Shown piece after piece: positions 8,457 to 18,384 of a stretch of DNA of 64,000 nucleotides. The notes beneath the pieces are model-generated. The model was given only the letters and a program-made list of their open reading frames with translations. It was not told the DNA's origin and searched no databases. Position 1 is the first letter of the stretch. Every line of letters starts with the position of its first letter. Origin of the DNA: Alteromonas gracilis (GTDB lineage Bacteria > Pseudomonadota > Gammaproteobacteria > Enterobacterales > Alteromonadaceae); NCBI RefSeq assembly GCF_002993325.1, contig NZ_PVNO01000031.1, positions 372,001 to 436,000 on the forward strand, read 5' to 3'. A program made the translations under genes and the position numbers.

Positions 8457-8649
8457 ATAAGTTTAGCACGGTCCCATTAGTGGGCTTCTTTTCTTTAACC
8501 TCTATATTGTTAGCAGACCACTTTTGTTAGTGCAAGCTTTTTTTCAAGGTTTATCCGTCTTTAATAATCGACAGTGTGGCGTTTTCAAAGAAGTTGTCGC
8601 TTAAACGTAGATTTTTAACTCAGGTTGTAGCGCACCTCATAAAGAATGC

Positions 8650-8658
8650 TGGTATACT
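8650..8658 (+). promoter_or_regulatory. Extended -10 promoter for hemE
   Basis: TGGTATACT is a TGn-TATACT extended -10 element 38 bases before the hemE ATG. No good -35 lies at the normal distance, as is usual for extended -10 promoters. Confidence 0.55.
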
Positions 8659-8696
8659 TTCGCGCTCAATTATCTTCTGTTATTTAGGTGAGTTAT

Positions 8697-9788
8697 ATGT
8701 CGCAAAATTTCCCCAGTGTTGATAAACCCGCGTTAAAGAACGATCGTTATTTGCGTGCGTTACTTAAACAGCCGGTAGATGTCACACCTGTCTGGATGAT
8801 GCGACAAGCAGGGCGTTACTTACCAGAGTATAAAGCGACCCGCGCAGTAGCTGGCGATTTTATGTCACTTTGCAAAAATGCAGAGCTAGCCTGTGAAGTT
8901 ACGCTTCAACCTTTGCGTCGTTTTCCGCTAGATGCGGCTATTTTGTTTTCAGATATTTTGACCATTCCCGACGCAATGGGACTAGGTCTTTATTTCGAGA
9001 CCGGTGAAGGCCCTCGTTTTAAAAATCCTATCACGTGTAAAGCAGACGTTGACAAAATTGGTCTTCCTGATCCAGAGGGTGAGCTGCAGTATGTCATGAA
9101 TGCCGTTCGCACAATCAGACGTGAACTTAAAGGTGAAGTTCCGCTAATAGGGTTTTCTGGAAGCCCATGGACCCTTGCTACCTATATGATTGAGGGTGGT
9201 TCAAGTAAAGCTTTCACGAAAATAAAGAAAATGGCGTTTGCGGAGCCAGCAATCCTTCATGCACTGTTAGAAAAATTAGCCGACTCTGTAACGGAGTACC
9301 TAAATGCACAAATTGCAGCGGGTGCCCAGTCAGTGATGGTGTTTGATACTTGGGGTGGTGTGTTGTCACCTCGCGACTACAAAGAATTCTCGTTGCAGTA
9401 CATGGAACGAATCGTGAGCGGCCTAACTCGTGAAAATGAAGGCCGTAAAGTTCCGGTTACTTTGTTCACGAAAAATGGCGGTATGTGGCTAGAATCAATT
9501 GCGGCTACTGGCTGTGATGCGGTTGGTTTAGATTGGACTATCGACATCAAAGAAGCGCGAGCACGTATAGGCGATAAAGTGGCACTTCAGGGAAATATGG
9601 ATCCATCGATGCTTTATGCTCAGCCGCAGCGCATCGAACAAGAAGTTGCCACAATTCTGGAAGGTTATGGCGAAGGAAGCGGTCATGTATTTAACCTTGG
9701 TCACGGCATTCACTTAGATGTTCCGCCTGAAAATGCTGGCGTATTCGTTGATGCAGTGCATAAGTTCAGCAAGCAATATCACAAGTAA
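8697..9788 (+). CDS. hemE: Uroporphyrinogen decarboxylase HemE
   Basis: Decarboxylates uroporphyrinogen III to coproporphyrinogen III in haem synthesis in the cytoplasm. It has 363 residues. The signature [15 protein letters not shown] is near residues 28-42 and [17 protein letters not shown] near 150-166. ATG at 8697 is preferred to GTG at 8688 because AGGTGA precedes it at the right distance. The ferrochelatase gene hemH lies 14 kb downstream in the same window, so two haem steps are present but not linked in one operon. Confidence 0.97.
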   Translation: MSQNFPSVDKPALKNDRYLRALLKQPVDVTPVWMMRQAGRYLPEYKATRAVAGDFMSLCKNAELACEVTLQPLRRFPLDAAILFSDILTIPDAMGLGLYFETGEGPRFKNPITCKADVDKIGLPDPEGELQYVMNAVRTIRRELKGEVPLIGFSGSPWTLATYMIEGGSSKAFTKIKKMAFAEPAILHALLEKLADSVTEYLNAQIAAGAQSVMVFDTWGGVLSPRDYKEFSLQYMERIVSGLTRENEGRKVPVTLFTKNGGMWLESIAATGCDAVGLDWTIDIKEARARIGDKVALQGNMDPSMLYAQPQRIEQEVATILEGYGEGSGHVFNLGHGIHLDVPPENAGVFVDAVHKFSKQYHK

Positions 9789-9811
9789 GCATACTTCTTT
9801 AAGGTACTTTA

Positions 9812-10474
9812 ATGAAAACGTGGCTTGCGGGGCTGATAATATTTGCATTGATAGCAGGTTATAAGGTCTTTAGTTATCAACACCAACTTAGCGAATCAAA
9901 CGCTGAGAAAGAACGGCTAACCTCTGTGCTAGACCGTTCTCGGGTCACTGAAACAAGCGAACTTAAAGTCATGAAACCAGCAACAAAGCTTGTTGCTGGC
10001 GGCGGACCGGGCGATAAACAACTAAGTGATAATCAGCTGAGTGATAAGCAACTAAGTAATCTGTCATACACCGGCTCAAAACAGCATAGCGCGCTCTCAA
10101 ATGGGAGCATTAAAAGCTCAAGGCTACCTGCGTCAGATAATTTCTATTCTGAGACTGAGGGTTCGCTGACTACTTTTTTTTTGCTCCCTCCAAACAACGA
10201 GCGCTTTGTCTTAAGTTCTGTTAAATGTGAAAATGGATTGTGCGAGCTAGTGGGTGAATACGACGGCTCTGAAGCAGAGCTTTCTTCGATCATTGAAGCG
10301 CTTGAGAGAGAACCGTGGTGGCACTTCGGCAAGCCCATAATAGCAACCGAGTTCGCACAGCGTGGTTTAAAGCTTAACGTTTCTTTTGCAGCTGAACATT
10401 TACCGCATAATGACGAGAAGTTTGGCAACGAAATGCAGGCTGAATTAAATCAAAAGGTGGCTTCAGCGGGTTAA
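9812..10474 (+). CDS. Membrane-anchored protein of unknown function
   Basis: A 220-residue protein with an N-terminal membrane anchor (WLAGLIIFALIAGYKVFSY, residues about 4-22) and a short heptad-like helix. A low-complexity linker follows, with three tandem 15-base repeats (10013-10057) encoding DKQLS / DNQLS / DKQLS. The C-terminal domain (residues about 115-210) contains a Cys pair (VKCENGLCELVG) and an EREPWWHFGKP segment, and is probably periplasmic. I do not recognise the family. It follows hemE by 23 bases and may be co-transcribed. It is convergent with queG, with only 32 bases between them. Confidence 0.75.
   Translation: MKTWLAGLIIFALIAGYKVFSYQHQLSESNAEKERLTSVLDRSRVTETSELKVMKPATKLVAGGGPGDKQLSDNQLSDKQLSNLSYTGSKQHSALSNGSIKSSRLPASDNFYSETEGSLTTFFLLPPNNERFVLSSVKCENGLCELVGEYDGSEAELSSIIEALEREPWWHFGKPIIATEFAQRGLKLNVSFAAEHLPHNDEKFGNEMQAELNQKVASAG
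10013..10057 (+). repeat. Three tandem 15-bp repeats inside a coding region
   Basis: Copies start at 10013, 10028 and 10043 with consensus GATAAnCAnCTnAGT. They encode a repeated Asp-(Lys/Asn)-Gln-Leu-Ser in the linker of the membrane-anchored protein. The in-frame period means copy-number changes would keep the gene intact. Confidence 0.85.
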
Positions 10475-10506
10475 TCAGGGAAAAGCAATTTTCGCGTAGT
10501 TGCGCA

Positions 10507-11649
10507 CTAAGCGTCGCGCGGTAAGCCTTTTTCTATAACCCGTATTAGCCGATGCTGCTGCCTATTTTGCAACTCTAACGCGCTTTTTTTGAGCCCTTGT
10601 TGTTGAAGTGCCCAATCAATATGCCTGTCTACCAAATCACTTACTGTGCCTCGCCTCTCGTTTAAAAGCATTATGATTTCGCTGCTGTATGGAGCGTTTC
10701 CAAGTGCCACGGCTATATTACGCTGCCACTTTTCATAGCCAATTCGCCTTATTGGCGAGCCCTCAGTATTAGATAAAAATGTTTCTTCAGACCAGCTAAA
10801 GAGAGTATGTAAACTTTGTCCGTGGAGGGCTTCTCTAGGATGGAAGTCTTCTTCATCCGTGACGTCGGCATAGCGATTCCAAGGGCAAACCAACTGGCAG
10901 TCATCGCAGCCATAGATTCGGTTGCCCATCATGGGCCTTAACTCTTCCGGTATGTCTTTGTCCGATTCTATAGTGAGATATGAAATACAGCGGCGAGCAT
11001 CTACCGTATATGGGGCAACAATCGCATTGGTGGGACATATCGTTAAGCAGGCTGTGCAATTACCGCAGTTTTCTTCAACAGGAGCGTCAACAGGAAGGGG
11101 AAGGTTGATAAAAAGCTCGCCTAAAAAGAACCAAGAGCCCGCCTCTTTATTAAGCGTTAAACTATGTTTTCCTGTCCAACCTATGCCTGCTTTTTCAGCG
11201 ATAGCATGCTCTAATACTGGCGCGGAATCTACAAACGGACGGTACTGAGTATGCTTGAGTGATGCGGTAATTTTGTCACCCAGTTGCTTTAAACGCTTAC
11301 GCAATACCTTGTGATAGTCGCGCCCTAACGCGTAGCGACTTATGTATCCTATCTCTCTATTTTTGAGGTGCTTGGCAAATGATGCATCCGGAGGTAAGTA
11401 GTTCATACGAACACTAATGACGCGCAAGGTGCCAGGTACCAACTCGCTCGGCCGGGCACGCTTCATCCCATGGCTTTCCATATAGGCCATGTCGCCGTGA
11501 TACCCATTGTCTAACCACGCTTGCAAATGGGACTCGTGCTGATTTAGATCAATATCGCTGATGCCGACTTGTTGAAAGCCTAGCGCTGCACCCCAAGCCT
11601 TGATATTGTTTGTTAATTCAACGAGGTCGATAGAACTAATTTCGGACAT
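10507..11649 (-). CDS. queG: Epoxyqueuosine reductase QueG
   Basis: Cobalamin- and iron-sulfur-dependent enzyme that reduces epoxyqueuosine to queuosine in tRNA, the last step of queuosine synthesis. The length of 380 residues is normal. Two 4Fe-4S cluster motifs are visible: CGNCTACLTICP near residues 195-206 and CDDCQLVCPWN near 250-260. The N-terminal GFQQVGIS and the DSAPVLEHAIAEKAGIGW segment are family hallmarks. It is divergent from nnr with only six bases between the two start codons, so the nnr promoter must lie in queG's 5' end or vice versa. Confidence 0.96.
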   Translation of the reverse strand: MSEISSIDLVELTNNIKAWGAALGFQQVGISDIDLNQHESHLQAWLDNGYHGDMAYMESHGMKRARPSELVPGTLRVISVRMNYLPPDASFAKHLKNREIGYISRYALGRDYHKVLRKRLKQLGDKITASLKHTQYRPFVDSAPVLEHAIAEKAGIGWTGKHSLTLNKEAGSWFFLGELFINLPLPVDAPVEENCGNCTACLTICPTNAIVAPYTVDARRCISYLTIESDKDIPEELRPMMGNRIYGCDDCQLVCPWNRYADVTDEEDFHPREALHGQSLHTLFSWSEETFLSNTEGSPIRRIGYEKWQRNIAVALGNAPYSSEIIMLLNERRGTVSDLVDRHIDWALQQQGLKKSALELQNRQQHRLIRVIEKGLPRDA

Positions 11650-11655
11650 TTGCTC

Positions 11656-13155
11656 ATGCTAGATACTCAATTAACGTCAAGTTTATCATACAAATTATTT
11701 CGGGCCGATCAGGTTAGAGAAAATGAAGCGCAAGCGGCGGCTGAATCAGGTTGCGATATGTTTACCCTGATGCAGCGAGCGGGTGACGTTGTGTTCAAGC
11801 AATGTTTAGAGCTAATGCCAAACTCTGATGTCTATTTAGTACTCGTTGGTCAGGGGAACAATGCTGGCGACGGTTACATCGCGGCGGTTAACGCTAAGTT
11901 AGCGGGTAAGCAAGTTCACTTATGTGCGGTTGAGCCACAAAGAACATTAGAGGGCGATGCAGGAAAGGCGCAGCAGCGTTGGCTTGATTCCGGCGGAAAT
12001 ATCGATGGTTTTGACGCTGCATGGCTGAAAAAAGCTGATGTTGTCATCGATGCCTTGTTGGGAACTGGTATTAACAGTTATATACGAAATGAGTTTGCCG
12101 ATATTATTGATGCGGTAAATGAATCTTCAACCCCAGTTGTTAGCGTGGATGTACCATCTGGGTTAGACGCCAATACTGGTCAAAGTCTTGGCCGCTGCGT
12201 ACAGGCCGATATTACGGTGACCTTTGTAGGGATAAAACCTGGCCTTGTGACGGGGGCTGGAAAACAATCCTGTGGCAAGTTGGTTTATGCTGATTTAGGT
12301 ATTGGGAAAGCCTTTCAGGGGCTTGCGAAAGCTTCTGCCACTATGCTCAATATCGACCACTTTAAGGGAATGGGCCCTCGCGAAATTAACAGTCATAAGG
12401 GGACATATGGCCGACTGTTGTGCATCGGAGGAAACCGCGGAACGGCGGGCGCCATTCGTTTAGCGAGCGAAGCGGCGCTTAGAAGTGGTGCAGGTATGGT
12501 AAGGGTTTATACTCACGAGTCTTCAGTAATCCAGGTGAGTGCAGGTAGGCCAGAGCTGATGGTAACCGACTTCAATTTGGACGAAGCGCTAGCGTGGGCA
12601 ACGTGCGTAGTGATAGGCCCAGGGCTTGGGCAAGATGAATGGGCTGAAGATGTGTTTGAAATCACAATGAAGCATTGTCAACACCAGAACAAGCCCGTGG
12701 TCATCGACGCTGATGCGCTAAACTTGCTTTGTAAACAATCAACAGCATTTACCCTTTCAGACAGTATTCTTACTCCTCATTCTGGTGAAGCAGCAAGGTT
12801 ACTGGGAGTATCCATCGACGACGTAGAAAGCGACCGGTTTAACTACGCGAGACAGTGCTCTCAGCGTTATCATGCAGTCTGTGTACTTAAAGGCGCGGGA
12901 ACGCTAATTGACAATGAGAAGAAAACTTGGGTTTGTCGTCATGGTAATCCAGGTATGGCAACGGCAGGAAGCGGCGACGTTTTAAGTGGGATTTTAGGCG
13001 CATTGCTTGCTCAGGGCGTAGAAACTGACATCGCAGCAAAATATGGCGTTGTACTTCACGCAAAGGCCGGAGATGATATTGCCCAACGCTATGGTCAACG
13101 TGGTATGATAGCAAGCGATTTGTTTGATGCAGTTCGTGCGCTTATAAACCACTAA
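11656..13155 (+). CDS. nnr: Bifunctional NAD(P)H-hydrate epimerase / ADP-dependent dehydratase
   Basis: Repairs hydrated NADH and NADPH. The N-terminal YjeF_N epimerase domain (residues about 1-215) has GQGNNAGDGY and the catalytic-region DALLGTG. The C-terminal ribokinase-like dehydratase domain (about 225-495) has DADALNLL, LTPHSGEAARLLG and the anion-hole loop GNPGMATAGSGDVLSGIL. The length matches the E. coli YjeF/Nnr fusion. ATG at 11656 is chosen over TTG at 11650. It is the first gene of the long rightward cluster running to hflC. Confidence 0.95.
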   Translation: MLDTQLTSSLSYKLFRADQVRENEAQAAAESGCDMFTLMQRAGDVVFKQCLELMPNSDVYLVLVGQGNNAGDGYIAAVNAKLAGKQVHLCAVEPQRTLEGDAGKAQQRWLDSGGNIDGFDAAWLKKADVVIDALLGTGINSYIRNEFADIIDAVNESSTPVVSVDVPSGLDANTGQSLGRCVQADITVTFVGIKPGLVTGAGKQSCGKLVYADLGIGKAFQGLAKASATMLNIDHFKGMGPREINSHKGTYGRLLCIGGNRGTAGAIRLASEAALRSGAGMVRVYTHESSVIQVSAGRPELMVTDFNLDEALAWATCVVIGPGLGQDEWAEDVFEITMKHCQHQNKPVVIDADALNLLCKQSTAFTLSDSILTPHSGEAARLLGVSIDDVESDRFNYARQCSQRYHAVCVLKGAGTLIDNEKKTWVCRHGNPGMATAGSGDVLSGILGALLAQGVETDIAAKYGVVLHAKAGDDIAQRYGQRGMIASDLFDAVRALINH

Positions 13156-13229
13156 TTAGCGTGGTTTTGCTCTAATCGGGCAGGCATCTGCTGTGTTACT
13201 CGGCCTTAGACTACTGTGGAATATTGTTG

Positions 13230-13712
13230 ATGTCTTACCCGCATACCTCTTTTTTTGCTAATGAATTAGATGATACCGCGCAACTTGCCAAAGACTTGGC
13301 GCAAGCCGTTTCAAGTCAGTTACCTACCGACGCTGTTATCTATCTTAACGGCGACTTGGGCGCCGGGAAAACCACCTTCAGTCGTTACTTCATTCAGTCG
13401 TTAGGCCATTCAGGTAGCGTTAAAAGTCCAACCTATACATTGGTTGAACCTTATGAGTTGGATAACGTCAATATTTATCACTTTGACCTGTATCGCCTTG
13501 CCGATCCTGAAGAGCTCGAATTTATGGGGATCAGGGATTATTTTGGCTCAGGCGCTATCGCGCTCATTGAATGGTCTGAAAAAGGTGGTGAACACTTGGC
13601 ATCTCCCGACTTAGTGATTAGTATAAATATTACACCGTCGGGTAGACAGTTCAGCCTAGAAGCTAAAAGTTCGCATGGTGCTAAATTGCTTCAACAATGC
13701 AAACGTGTTTAA
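13230..13712 (+). CDS. tsaE: tRNA threonylcarbamoyladenosine biosynthesis ATPase TsaE
   Basis: P-loop ATPase of the TsaB-TsaD-TsaE complex that installs t6A37 in ANN-decoding tRNAs. It has 160 residues, with Walker [11 protein letters not shown] near residues 40-49, the [12 protein letters not shown] switch segment, YHFDLYRL, and the conserved IEWSEKG. ATG at 13230 is chosen; TTG codons at 13224 and 13227 are in frame. It sits between nnr and the amidase gene, as in E. coli (yjeF-yjeE-amiB). Confidence 0.96.
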   Translation: MSYPHTSFFANELDDTAQLAKDLAQAVSSQLPTDAVIYLNGDLGAGKTTFSRYFIQSLGHSGSVKSPTYTLVEPYELDNVNIYHFDLYRLADPEELEFMGIRDYFGSGAIALIEWSEKGGEHLASPDLVISINITPSGRQFSLEAKSSHGAKLLQQCKRV

Positions 13713-13795
13713 CACGCGCTACAAGTGAAAAAATAAGAAAGCATAGTCGCTCCGAGGTTTACGAGAGCGGCATAACAACAATACGAAGGCTAAAT

Positions 13796-15145
13796 ATGGT
13801 GCGCAGTATAGTTTCGGTATTACTTTTGTGTCTTGTGGTGCAGTTTGCCCACGGCGCGCAAAATAACATCGACGGAGTAAGAATATGGCCGTCGCCGGAC
13901 AATACCCGTGTAGTTTTTGACATGAAAACGGCACCTGAGTATACCTACTTTACGCTCAAAAACCCGCTTCGCTTAGTTATCGATCTCAACAATACGAACG
14001 ACACATATAAACTCTCGGATATCGAAAATAGCGGTAACCTAATCAACAAGCTGCGCTATTCAACACCGAAAAACAACTCGTCTTCAAGGGTTGTTGTTGA
14101 ACTAAACAGAAATACGACGCCTTCTCTATTTGCTATGGCGCCAGAGGGTGCCTATGGTCATAGGTTGGTGGTAGATTTACCAGACAAAGCATCTAAAAGT
14201 GCGCCAAAGCTAACGGCTTCTGCATCAACAGGCTCTGTAGTGCTCGACGACTCGACGAGCTCTCGCGACAGAGACATAATTGTCGCGATAGATGCAGGAC
14301 ACGGTGGTCACGACCCAGGCTCGGTAGGACCTGCGGGCACGTTTGAAAAGCACATAACGCTGAGCATAGCCAAAAAACTTGAAGGCATGATAAACAAAGA
14401 GCGCGGAATGCGAGCCATAATGACACGCAGCGATGACTACTATATATCGCCTAACCGCCGCCCTGAAATCGCAAGAGAGAAAAAAGCGGACTTGCTGATA
14501 TCTATTCACGCCGATGCCTTTAGTCAGCCACAGCCACGAGGTGGTTCTGTTTGGGTACTTTCCATGCGAAGGGCTGATACAGAGTTAGGTCGATGGCTAG
14601 AAAAATCGGAGCGCCACTCTGAGTTGTTAGGTGGCGCAGCAGAAGTAATCAACGATAAATCAAGCGAGCGTTACTTAACGGAAACCATACTTGGTCTTTC
14701 TATGGATCACAGTATGGCAACCAGTCATGATTTGGGTAACAAAGTTGTTGAGGAATTGAAGCAGGTAACCAGTCTTCACAAGAGGAAACCTCAAGCTGCG
14801 AGCTTTGCGGTTTTAACAGCGCCAGACATTCCATCAATTTTGGTTGAAGTTGGTTTCATTTCTAACCCGCAGGAAGAAAAGAACCTAAATTGGTCTAAAT
14901 ATCGCGAACGTTTAGCTGCCGCCATGTTTAATGCAACTAAGCGTTACTTCAAGCAAGTTCCTCCCGATGGTACACTATGGGCTCAAGAAAGAGAGAACAA
15001 CCGAACCCACAGGGTTAGGAGCGGTGAGTCGTTGTCGCTGCTGGCTCAACGTTATAATGTTAAAGTGAGCAGTATAAAAGCAGCCAATGATCTCTCAAGC
15101 GATGTTGTTCGAGTCGGGCAAGTATTAAATATTCCGAGAACGTAG
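13796..15145 (+). CDS. amiB: N-acetylmuramoyl-L-alanine amidase (AmiB/AmiC type) with AMIN and LysM domains
   Basis: Zinc amidase that splits septal peptidoglycan during daughter-cell separation. The likely start is ATG at 13796, because a signal peptide (residues 1-21, ending AHGAQ) begins there. The longer in-frame upstream extension overlaps tsaE and is probably not translated. Domains in order are AMIN (about 25-115), Amidase_3 (about 160-385) with zinc-site segments DAGHGGHDPG, the Glu in FEKH, and SIHADAF, then one LysM domain (about 405-449; HRVRSGESLSLLAQRYNV). The position between tsaE and mutL matches E. coli amiB, hence the symbol. Confidence 0.94.
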   Translation: MVRSIVSVLLLCLVVQFAHGAQNNIDGVRIWPSPDNTRVVFDMKTAPEYTYFTLKNPLRLVIDLNNTNDTYKLSDIENSGNLINKLRYSTPKNNSSSRVVVELNRNTTPSLFAMAPEGAYGHRLVVDLPDKASKSAPKLTASASTGSVVLDDSTSSRDRDIIVAIDAGHGGHDPGSVGPAGTFEKHITLSIAKKLEGMINKERGMRAIMTRSDDYYISPNRRPEIAREKKADLLISIHADAFSQPQPRGGSVWVLSMRRADTELGRWLEKSERHSELLGGAAEVINDKSSERYLTETILGLSMDHSMATSHDLGNKVVEELKQVTSLHKRKPQAASFAVLTAPDIPSILVEVGFISNPQEEKNLNWSKYRERLAAAMFNATKRYFKQVPPDGTLWAQERENNRTHRVRSGESLSLLAQRYNVKVSSIKAANDLSSDVVRVGQVLNIPRT

Positions 15146-15240
15146 CATAGCGTACGCTTTATAAGTCTTTCTCGGCATCGTTGCCTCGCGTTGCGCTGTA
15201 ATCCGCCTTTTATCCATTAATTATTTCATAGGGTAGCCCT

Positions 15241-17103
15241 TTGCCTATACAGCTTTTATCTCCACAACTAGCTAACCAAATTGCCGCTGGTGAAGTGGTT
15301 GAGCGCCCCGCATCTGTAGTTAAAGAACTATTAGAAAATAGTCTAGATGCAGGGGCGACAAAAATTGAAGTGGATATTGAAAAGGGCGGTCATAAGCGAA
15401 TCCGAATAAAAGATAACGGATCGGGGATCGTCAAAAGTGAATTGCAACTGGCGTTAAGTCGCCATGCAACCAGCAAAATTACAACCCTCGACGATTTAGA
15501 GCAGATTTTATCTCTTGGTTTTCGTGGCGAGGCGTTGGCGAGTATTAGCTCTGTGAGCCGATTAACGTTGACCTCGCGAACTGAGTCACAAACCGAAGCA
15601 TGGCAGGCTTACTGTGAGGGTAGAGAGATGGCAGTGAATATACAGCCAGCAGCTCATCCCGTTGGAACCACTATTGACGTCGCCGATTTGTTTTACAACA
15701 CGCCCGCAAGGCGTAAATTTTTGCGAACGGAAAAAACAGAGTTTCAGCACATAGAAGACGTTATCAAGCGCATTGCGCTAAGCCATCCTGAGGTGTCTTT
15801 CATTCTTAAACACAATGACAAGGTTGCGAGACGATTTATTGCTGACAGAGAAGGGAGCTTAGCAAACCGAATTGCTTCTGTTGTTGGTCAAAAGTTTATT
15901 CAAAATGCCGTTCACATTGATACCGAATATGAAGGGCTTCACATTAACGCTTGGCTCGGTAATGAAGCTATGCTGCGAAGCAGCAACGATTGCCAGTTTA
16001 GCTTTGTTAACGGAAGAGGAATGCGTGACAAACTTATTATGCACGCTATTCGCCAGGCCTATGAAACAGTGTGGGGCGTTATAGAGCAGCCGAGTTTTGT
16101 CGTCTATCTCACTGTTGATCCAAAAGACGTAGACGTTAATGTTCATCCTGCTAAGCACGAAGTGAGATTCCAGCAAGGTCGCTTAGTACATGATTTTATC
16201 TACAAAGCAGTAAGTGATGCATTACATGCAATAACAGGTGACCAGCCCTTGCTCGATTCACAAGACCAAACAGCGTCGAGCGGCGGTTTCATGTCTACTA
16301 ACGTAGAGCACGATTATATAAGGCCACTTCAAGCTCAATCGGAAAATGGCAGTCGAGCTTTTGGTGAATCGAGCCCTTATCCATCCCAACCTTTCTCACA
16401 AGATGGTTTTTCGAATTCACCGTCAACCAGCCATGGCCAGCCAACATTTGGCTCGGCTAAAATGGCAGGGACGAGCAGAGCGAGCGGCGCTACCCCTCGA
16501 CAGAGTCGAGGGCCAAGCGCAGCATATCAGTCTAGCTATAATGCGTTGATGACGCCAAATAGCGACAACGTTAAGAGAGAAGACAACACTCAAGGGCCTC
16601 TTGAATATGTAAATCTCTCTTCACTTCAAAGGATGTACCCAAAATCTGAAAAAATTTTTCTGCTTTCGGCGGCAAAAGTTGTCAGTATGTGGCTGAGCGA
16701 ACTATTTTTAAAAGCAGAGCACAGCCAACCGTTACTTATGCCAGTTGCCGTATCACTTGATAACGTAAGCGAACCGCTTCTTACACTTTTGAATTCCTCA
16801 CACTTTGAAGTTAACAAGGTCGCAGGAAAATATCGATTGCAACAGGTACCGGCAGGAACACGACATTTACCTTGGCTTATGTGGTTCGAACACTTATTAA
16901 CTGCTACACCTGACGAAAATTGTGACACGTTAGATAAAGTTATTACGTCACTGGTATTACCCGGCCACGTACTTGCTGAAGATGTGCAGAATCAAGTGTG
17001 GTACTGGTTGGATGAGCAAAGCGAAGTTAAACAATGGGAAATTATTGAGCAATTTGCTAAAGTGCGCCCGTTAAAACAAGTGCTAGATGTTTGGGGAGAA
17101 TAA
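15241..17103 (+). CDS. mutL: DNA mismatch repair protein MutL
   Basis: GHKL ATPase that couples MutS mismatch recognition to strand excision. It has 620 residues. The TTG start at 15241 is supported by AGGG eight bases upstream and by the conserved N-terminus [18 protein letters not shown]. ATPase residues E29 and N33 are visible in [12 protein letters not shown], with DNGSGI and FRGEALASI following. A Ser/Gln/Pro-rich linker spans about 345-455. The C-terminal dimerisation domain lacks a DQHAxxE endonuclease motif, so this is the non-nicking type that depends on MutH. The 3' end overlaps the region of the miaA start. Confidence 0.97.
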   Translation: MPIQLLSPQLANQIAAGEVVERPASVVKELLENSLDAGATKIEVDIEKGGHKRIRIKDNGSGIVKSELQLALSRHATSKITTLDDLEQILSLGFRGEALASISSVSRLTLTSRTESQTEAWQAYCEGREMAVNIQPAAHPVGTTIDVADLFYNTPARRKFLRTEKTEFQHIEDVIKRIALSHPEVSFILKHNDKVARRFIADREGSLANRIASVVGQKFIQNAVHIDTEYEGLHINAWLGNEAMLRSSNDCQFSFVNGRGMRDKLIMHAIRQAYETVWGVIEQPSFVVYLTVDPKDVDVNVHPAKHEVRFQQGRLVHDFIYKAVSDALHAITGDQPLLDSQDQTASSGGFMSTNVEHDYIRPLQAQSENGSRAFGESSPYPSQPFSQDGFSNSPSTSHGQPTFGSAKMAGTSRASGATPRQSRGPSAAYQSSYNALMTPNSDNVKREDNTQGPLEYVNLSSLQRMYPKSEKIFLLSAAKVVSMWLSELFLKAEHSQPLLMPVAVSLDNVSEPLLTLLNSSHFEVNKVAGKYRLQQVPAGTRHLPWLMWFEHLLTATPDENCDTLDKVITSLVLPGHVLAEDVQNQVWYWLDEQSEVKQWEIIEQFAKVRPLKQVLDVWGE

Positions 17104-17104
17104 A

Positions 17105-18040
17105 GTGTCCAGTGGCATAAATTCTGCATTACCCGTTATTGCTATCATGGGTCCTACGGCGTCAGGTAAAACAGGTTTGGCACTTGAAATTGCTGCGCAA
17201 GTAGACAGCGAGATAATAAGCGTCGATTCTGCCTTAGTTTATAAGGGAATGGATATTGGGACGGCAAAGCCAACGCTTGAAGAGAGAGCGGGTGTTGCTC
17301 ATCATCTTATTGATATTATTGACCCAGTAGAAACGTATTCTGTGTCACAATTCGTGAAGGATACCAACGCACTTATCGGCGAAATAGTAGCACGAGGCAA
17401 AGTGCCAATTCTGGCTGGTGGTACAATGATGTATTTTAATGCCTTGATAAATGGAATTTCGCCACTACCTAAGTCAGATGAGAATATTCGAGACGAAATA
17501 ACAAAGCAGGCACAACAGTTGGGTTGGCCTAAATTACACGACGAATTGCGTGGTGTAGACCCAGTTAGTGGTGAGAGAATTCACCCTAATGATCCTCAGC
17601 GGATCACGCGTGCACTGGAAGTATTTAGAAGTACGGGCAAAACCTTGACATATTGGCAACAGCAAGAAGGTGAAAAATGCCCTTATGATATTGCACAATT
17701 TGCCATAGCGCCCGCAGACCGCGCAGTATTGCACTCGCGTATTGCAACTCGCTTCGACATGATGTTGGAGCAGGGGTTTGAGAAAGAAGTATTAAAACTC
17801 TACGAACGTAGTGATCTACATGAAGCATTGCCTTCTATACGTTCAGTAGGATATAGGCAGATGTGGCAGTACTTAGATGGCCAGTTGAGTTATGCCGAAA
17901 TGCGTGAAAAAGGCATAATTGCTACAAGGCAACTAGCCAAGCGTCAACTAACGTGGTTGAGAGGCTGGGAGCAGGTAACGTGGCTAGACACATTTGCTAA
18001 CGATAATTTGACTAAAATTACAGCGAAAGTCACACTTTAA
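17105..18040 (+). CDS. miaA: tRNA dimethylallyltransferase MiaA
   Basis: Transfers a dimethylallyl group to A37 of tRNAs reading UNN codons. The P-loop [13 protein letters not shown] lies at the start of the protein, followed by [16 protein letters not shown] and the [19 protein letters not shown] segment. GTG at 17105 is preferred to ATG at 17087 because GGGGAGA at 17092-17098 is well placed for it and the N-terminus then has the family length. Either start overlaps or abuts the mutL stop, implying coupling. Confidence 0.96.
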   Translation: MSSGINSALPVIAIMGPTASGKTGLALEIAAQVDSEIISVDSALVYKGMDIGTAKPTLEERAGVAHHLIDIIDPVETYSVSQFVKDTNALIGEIVARGKVPILAGGTMMYFNALINGISPLPKSDENIRDEITKQAQQLGWPKLHDELRGVDPVSGERIHPNDPQRITRALEVFRSTGKTLTYWQQQEGEKCPYDIAQFAIAPADRAVLHSRIATRFDMMLEQGFEKEVLKLYERSDLHEALPSIRSVGYRQMWQYLDGQLSYAEMREKGIIATRQLAKRQLTWLRGWEQVTWLDTFANDNLTKITAKVTL

Positions 18041-18051
18041 ACAGTTGAGTG

Positions 18052-18060
18052 TGGTATACA
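18052..18060 (+). promoter_or_regulatory. Candidate extended -10 promoter upstream of hfq
   Basis: TGGTATACA (TGn-TATACA) lies 58 bases before the hfq ATG, just after the miaA stop codon. It would give hfq-hflX their own transcript. E. coli hfq also has promoters inside the miaA-hfq region. Confidence 0.4.
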
Positions 18061-18118
18061 TTAGACGTGCAGTGATAGTGAAATTTCTATCACGAATAAT
18101 AAAAACTAAGGATATCAA

Positions 18119-18367
18119 ATGGCTAAAGGGCAATCTTTACAAGACCCATTCTTGAACGCTTTGCGTAAGGAACGTATTCCAGTATCAATTTATTTGGTAA
18201 ATGGTATTAAACTTCAGGGACAGGTTGAATCATTCGATCAGTTCGTTATTTTACTGAAGAACACAGTAAGCCAAATGGTTTATAAGCACGCAATTTCTAC
18301 TGTTGTTCCAGCACGCGCTATAACAATGCCTAGCGCAGGAGATTCTGAAAATACTAAAGGTGAATAA
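18119..18367 (+). CDS. hfq: RNA chaperone Hfq
   Basis: Hexameric Sm-like RNA chaperone that pairs small RNAs with mRNAs. It has 82 residues and carries Sm1 ([20 protein letters not shown]) and Sm2 ([13 protein letters not shown]) motifs, and the proximal-face segment around [23 protein letters not shown] is well placed at 18108. The C-terminal tail is short. It lies between miaA and hflX as in other gammaproteobacteria. Confidence 0.98.
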   Translation: MAKGQSLQDPFLNALRKERIPVSIYLVNGIKLQGQVESFDQFVILLKNTVSQMVYKHAISTVVPARAITMPSAGDSENTKGE

Positions 18368-18384
18368 TTTAAAAGGTAACGCGC

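Noticed and set aside
13697..13795. N-terminal extension of the amidase from ATG at 13697
   Set aside because: It would place 33 residues ahead of a clear signal peptide and overlaps tsaE; the start at 13796 is better.
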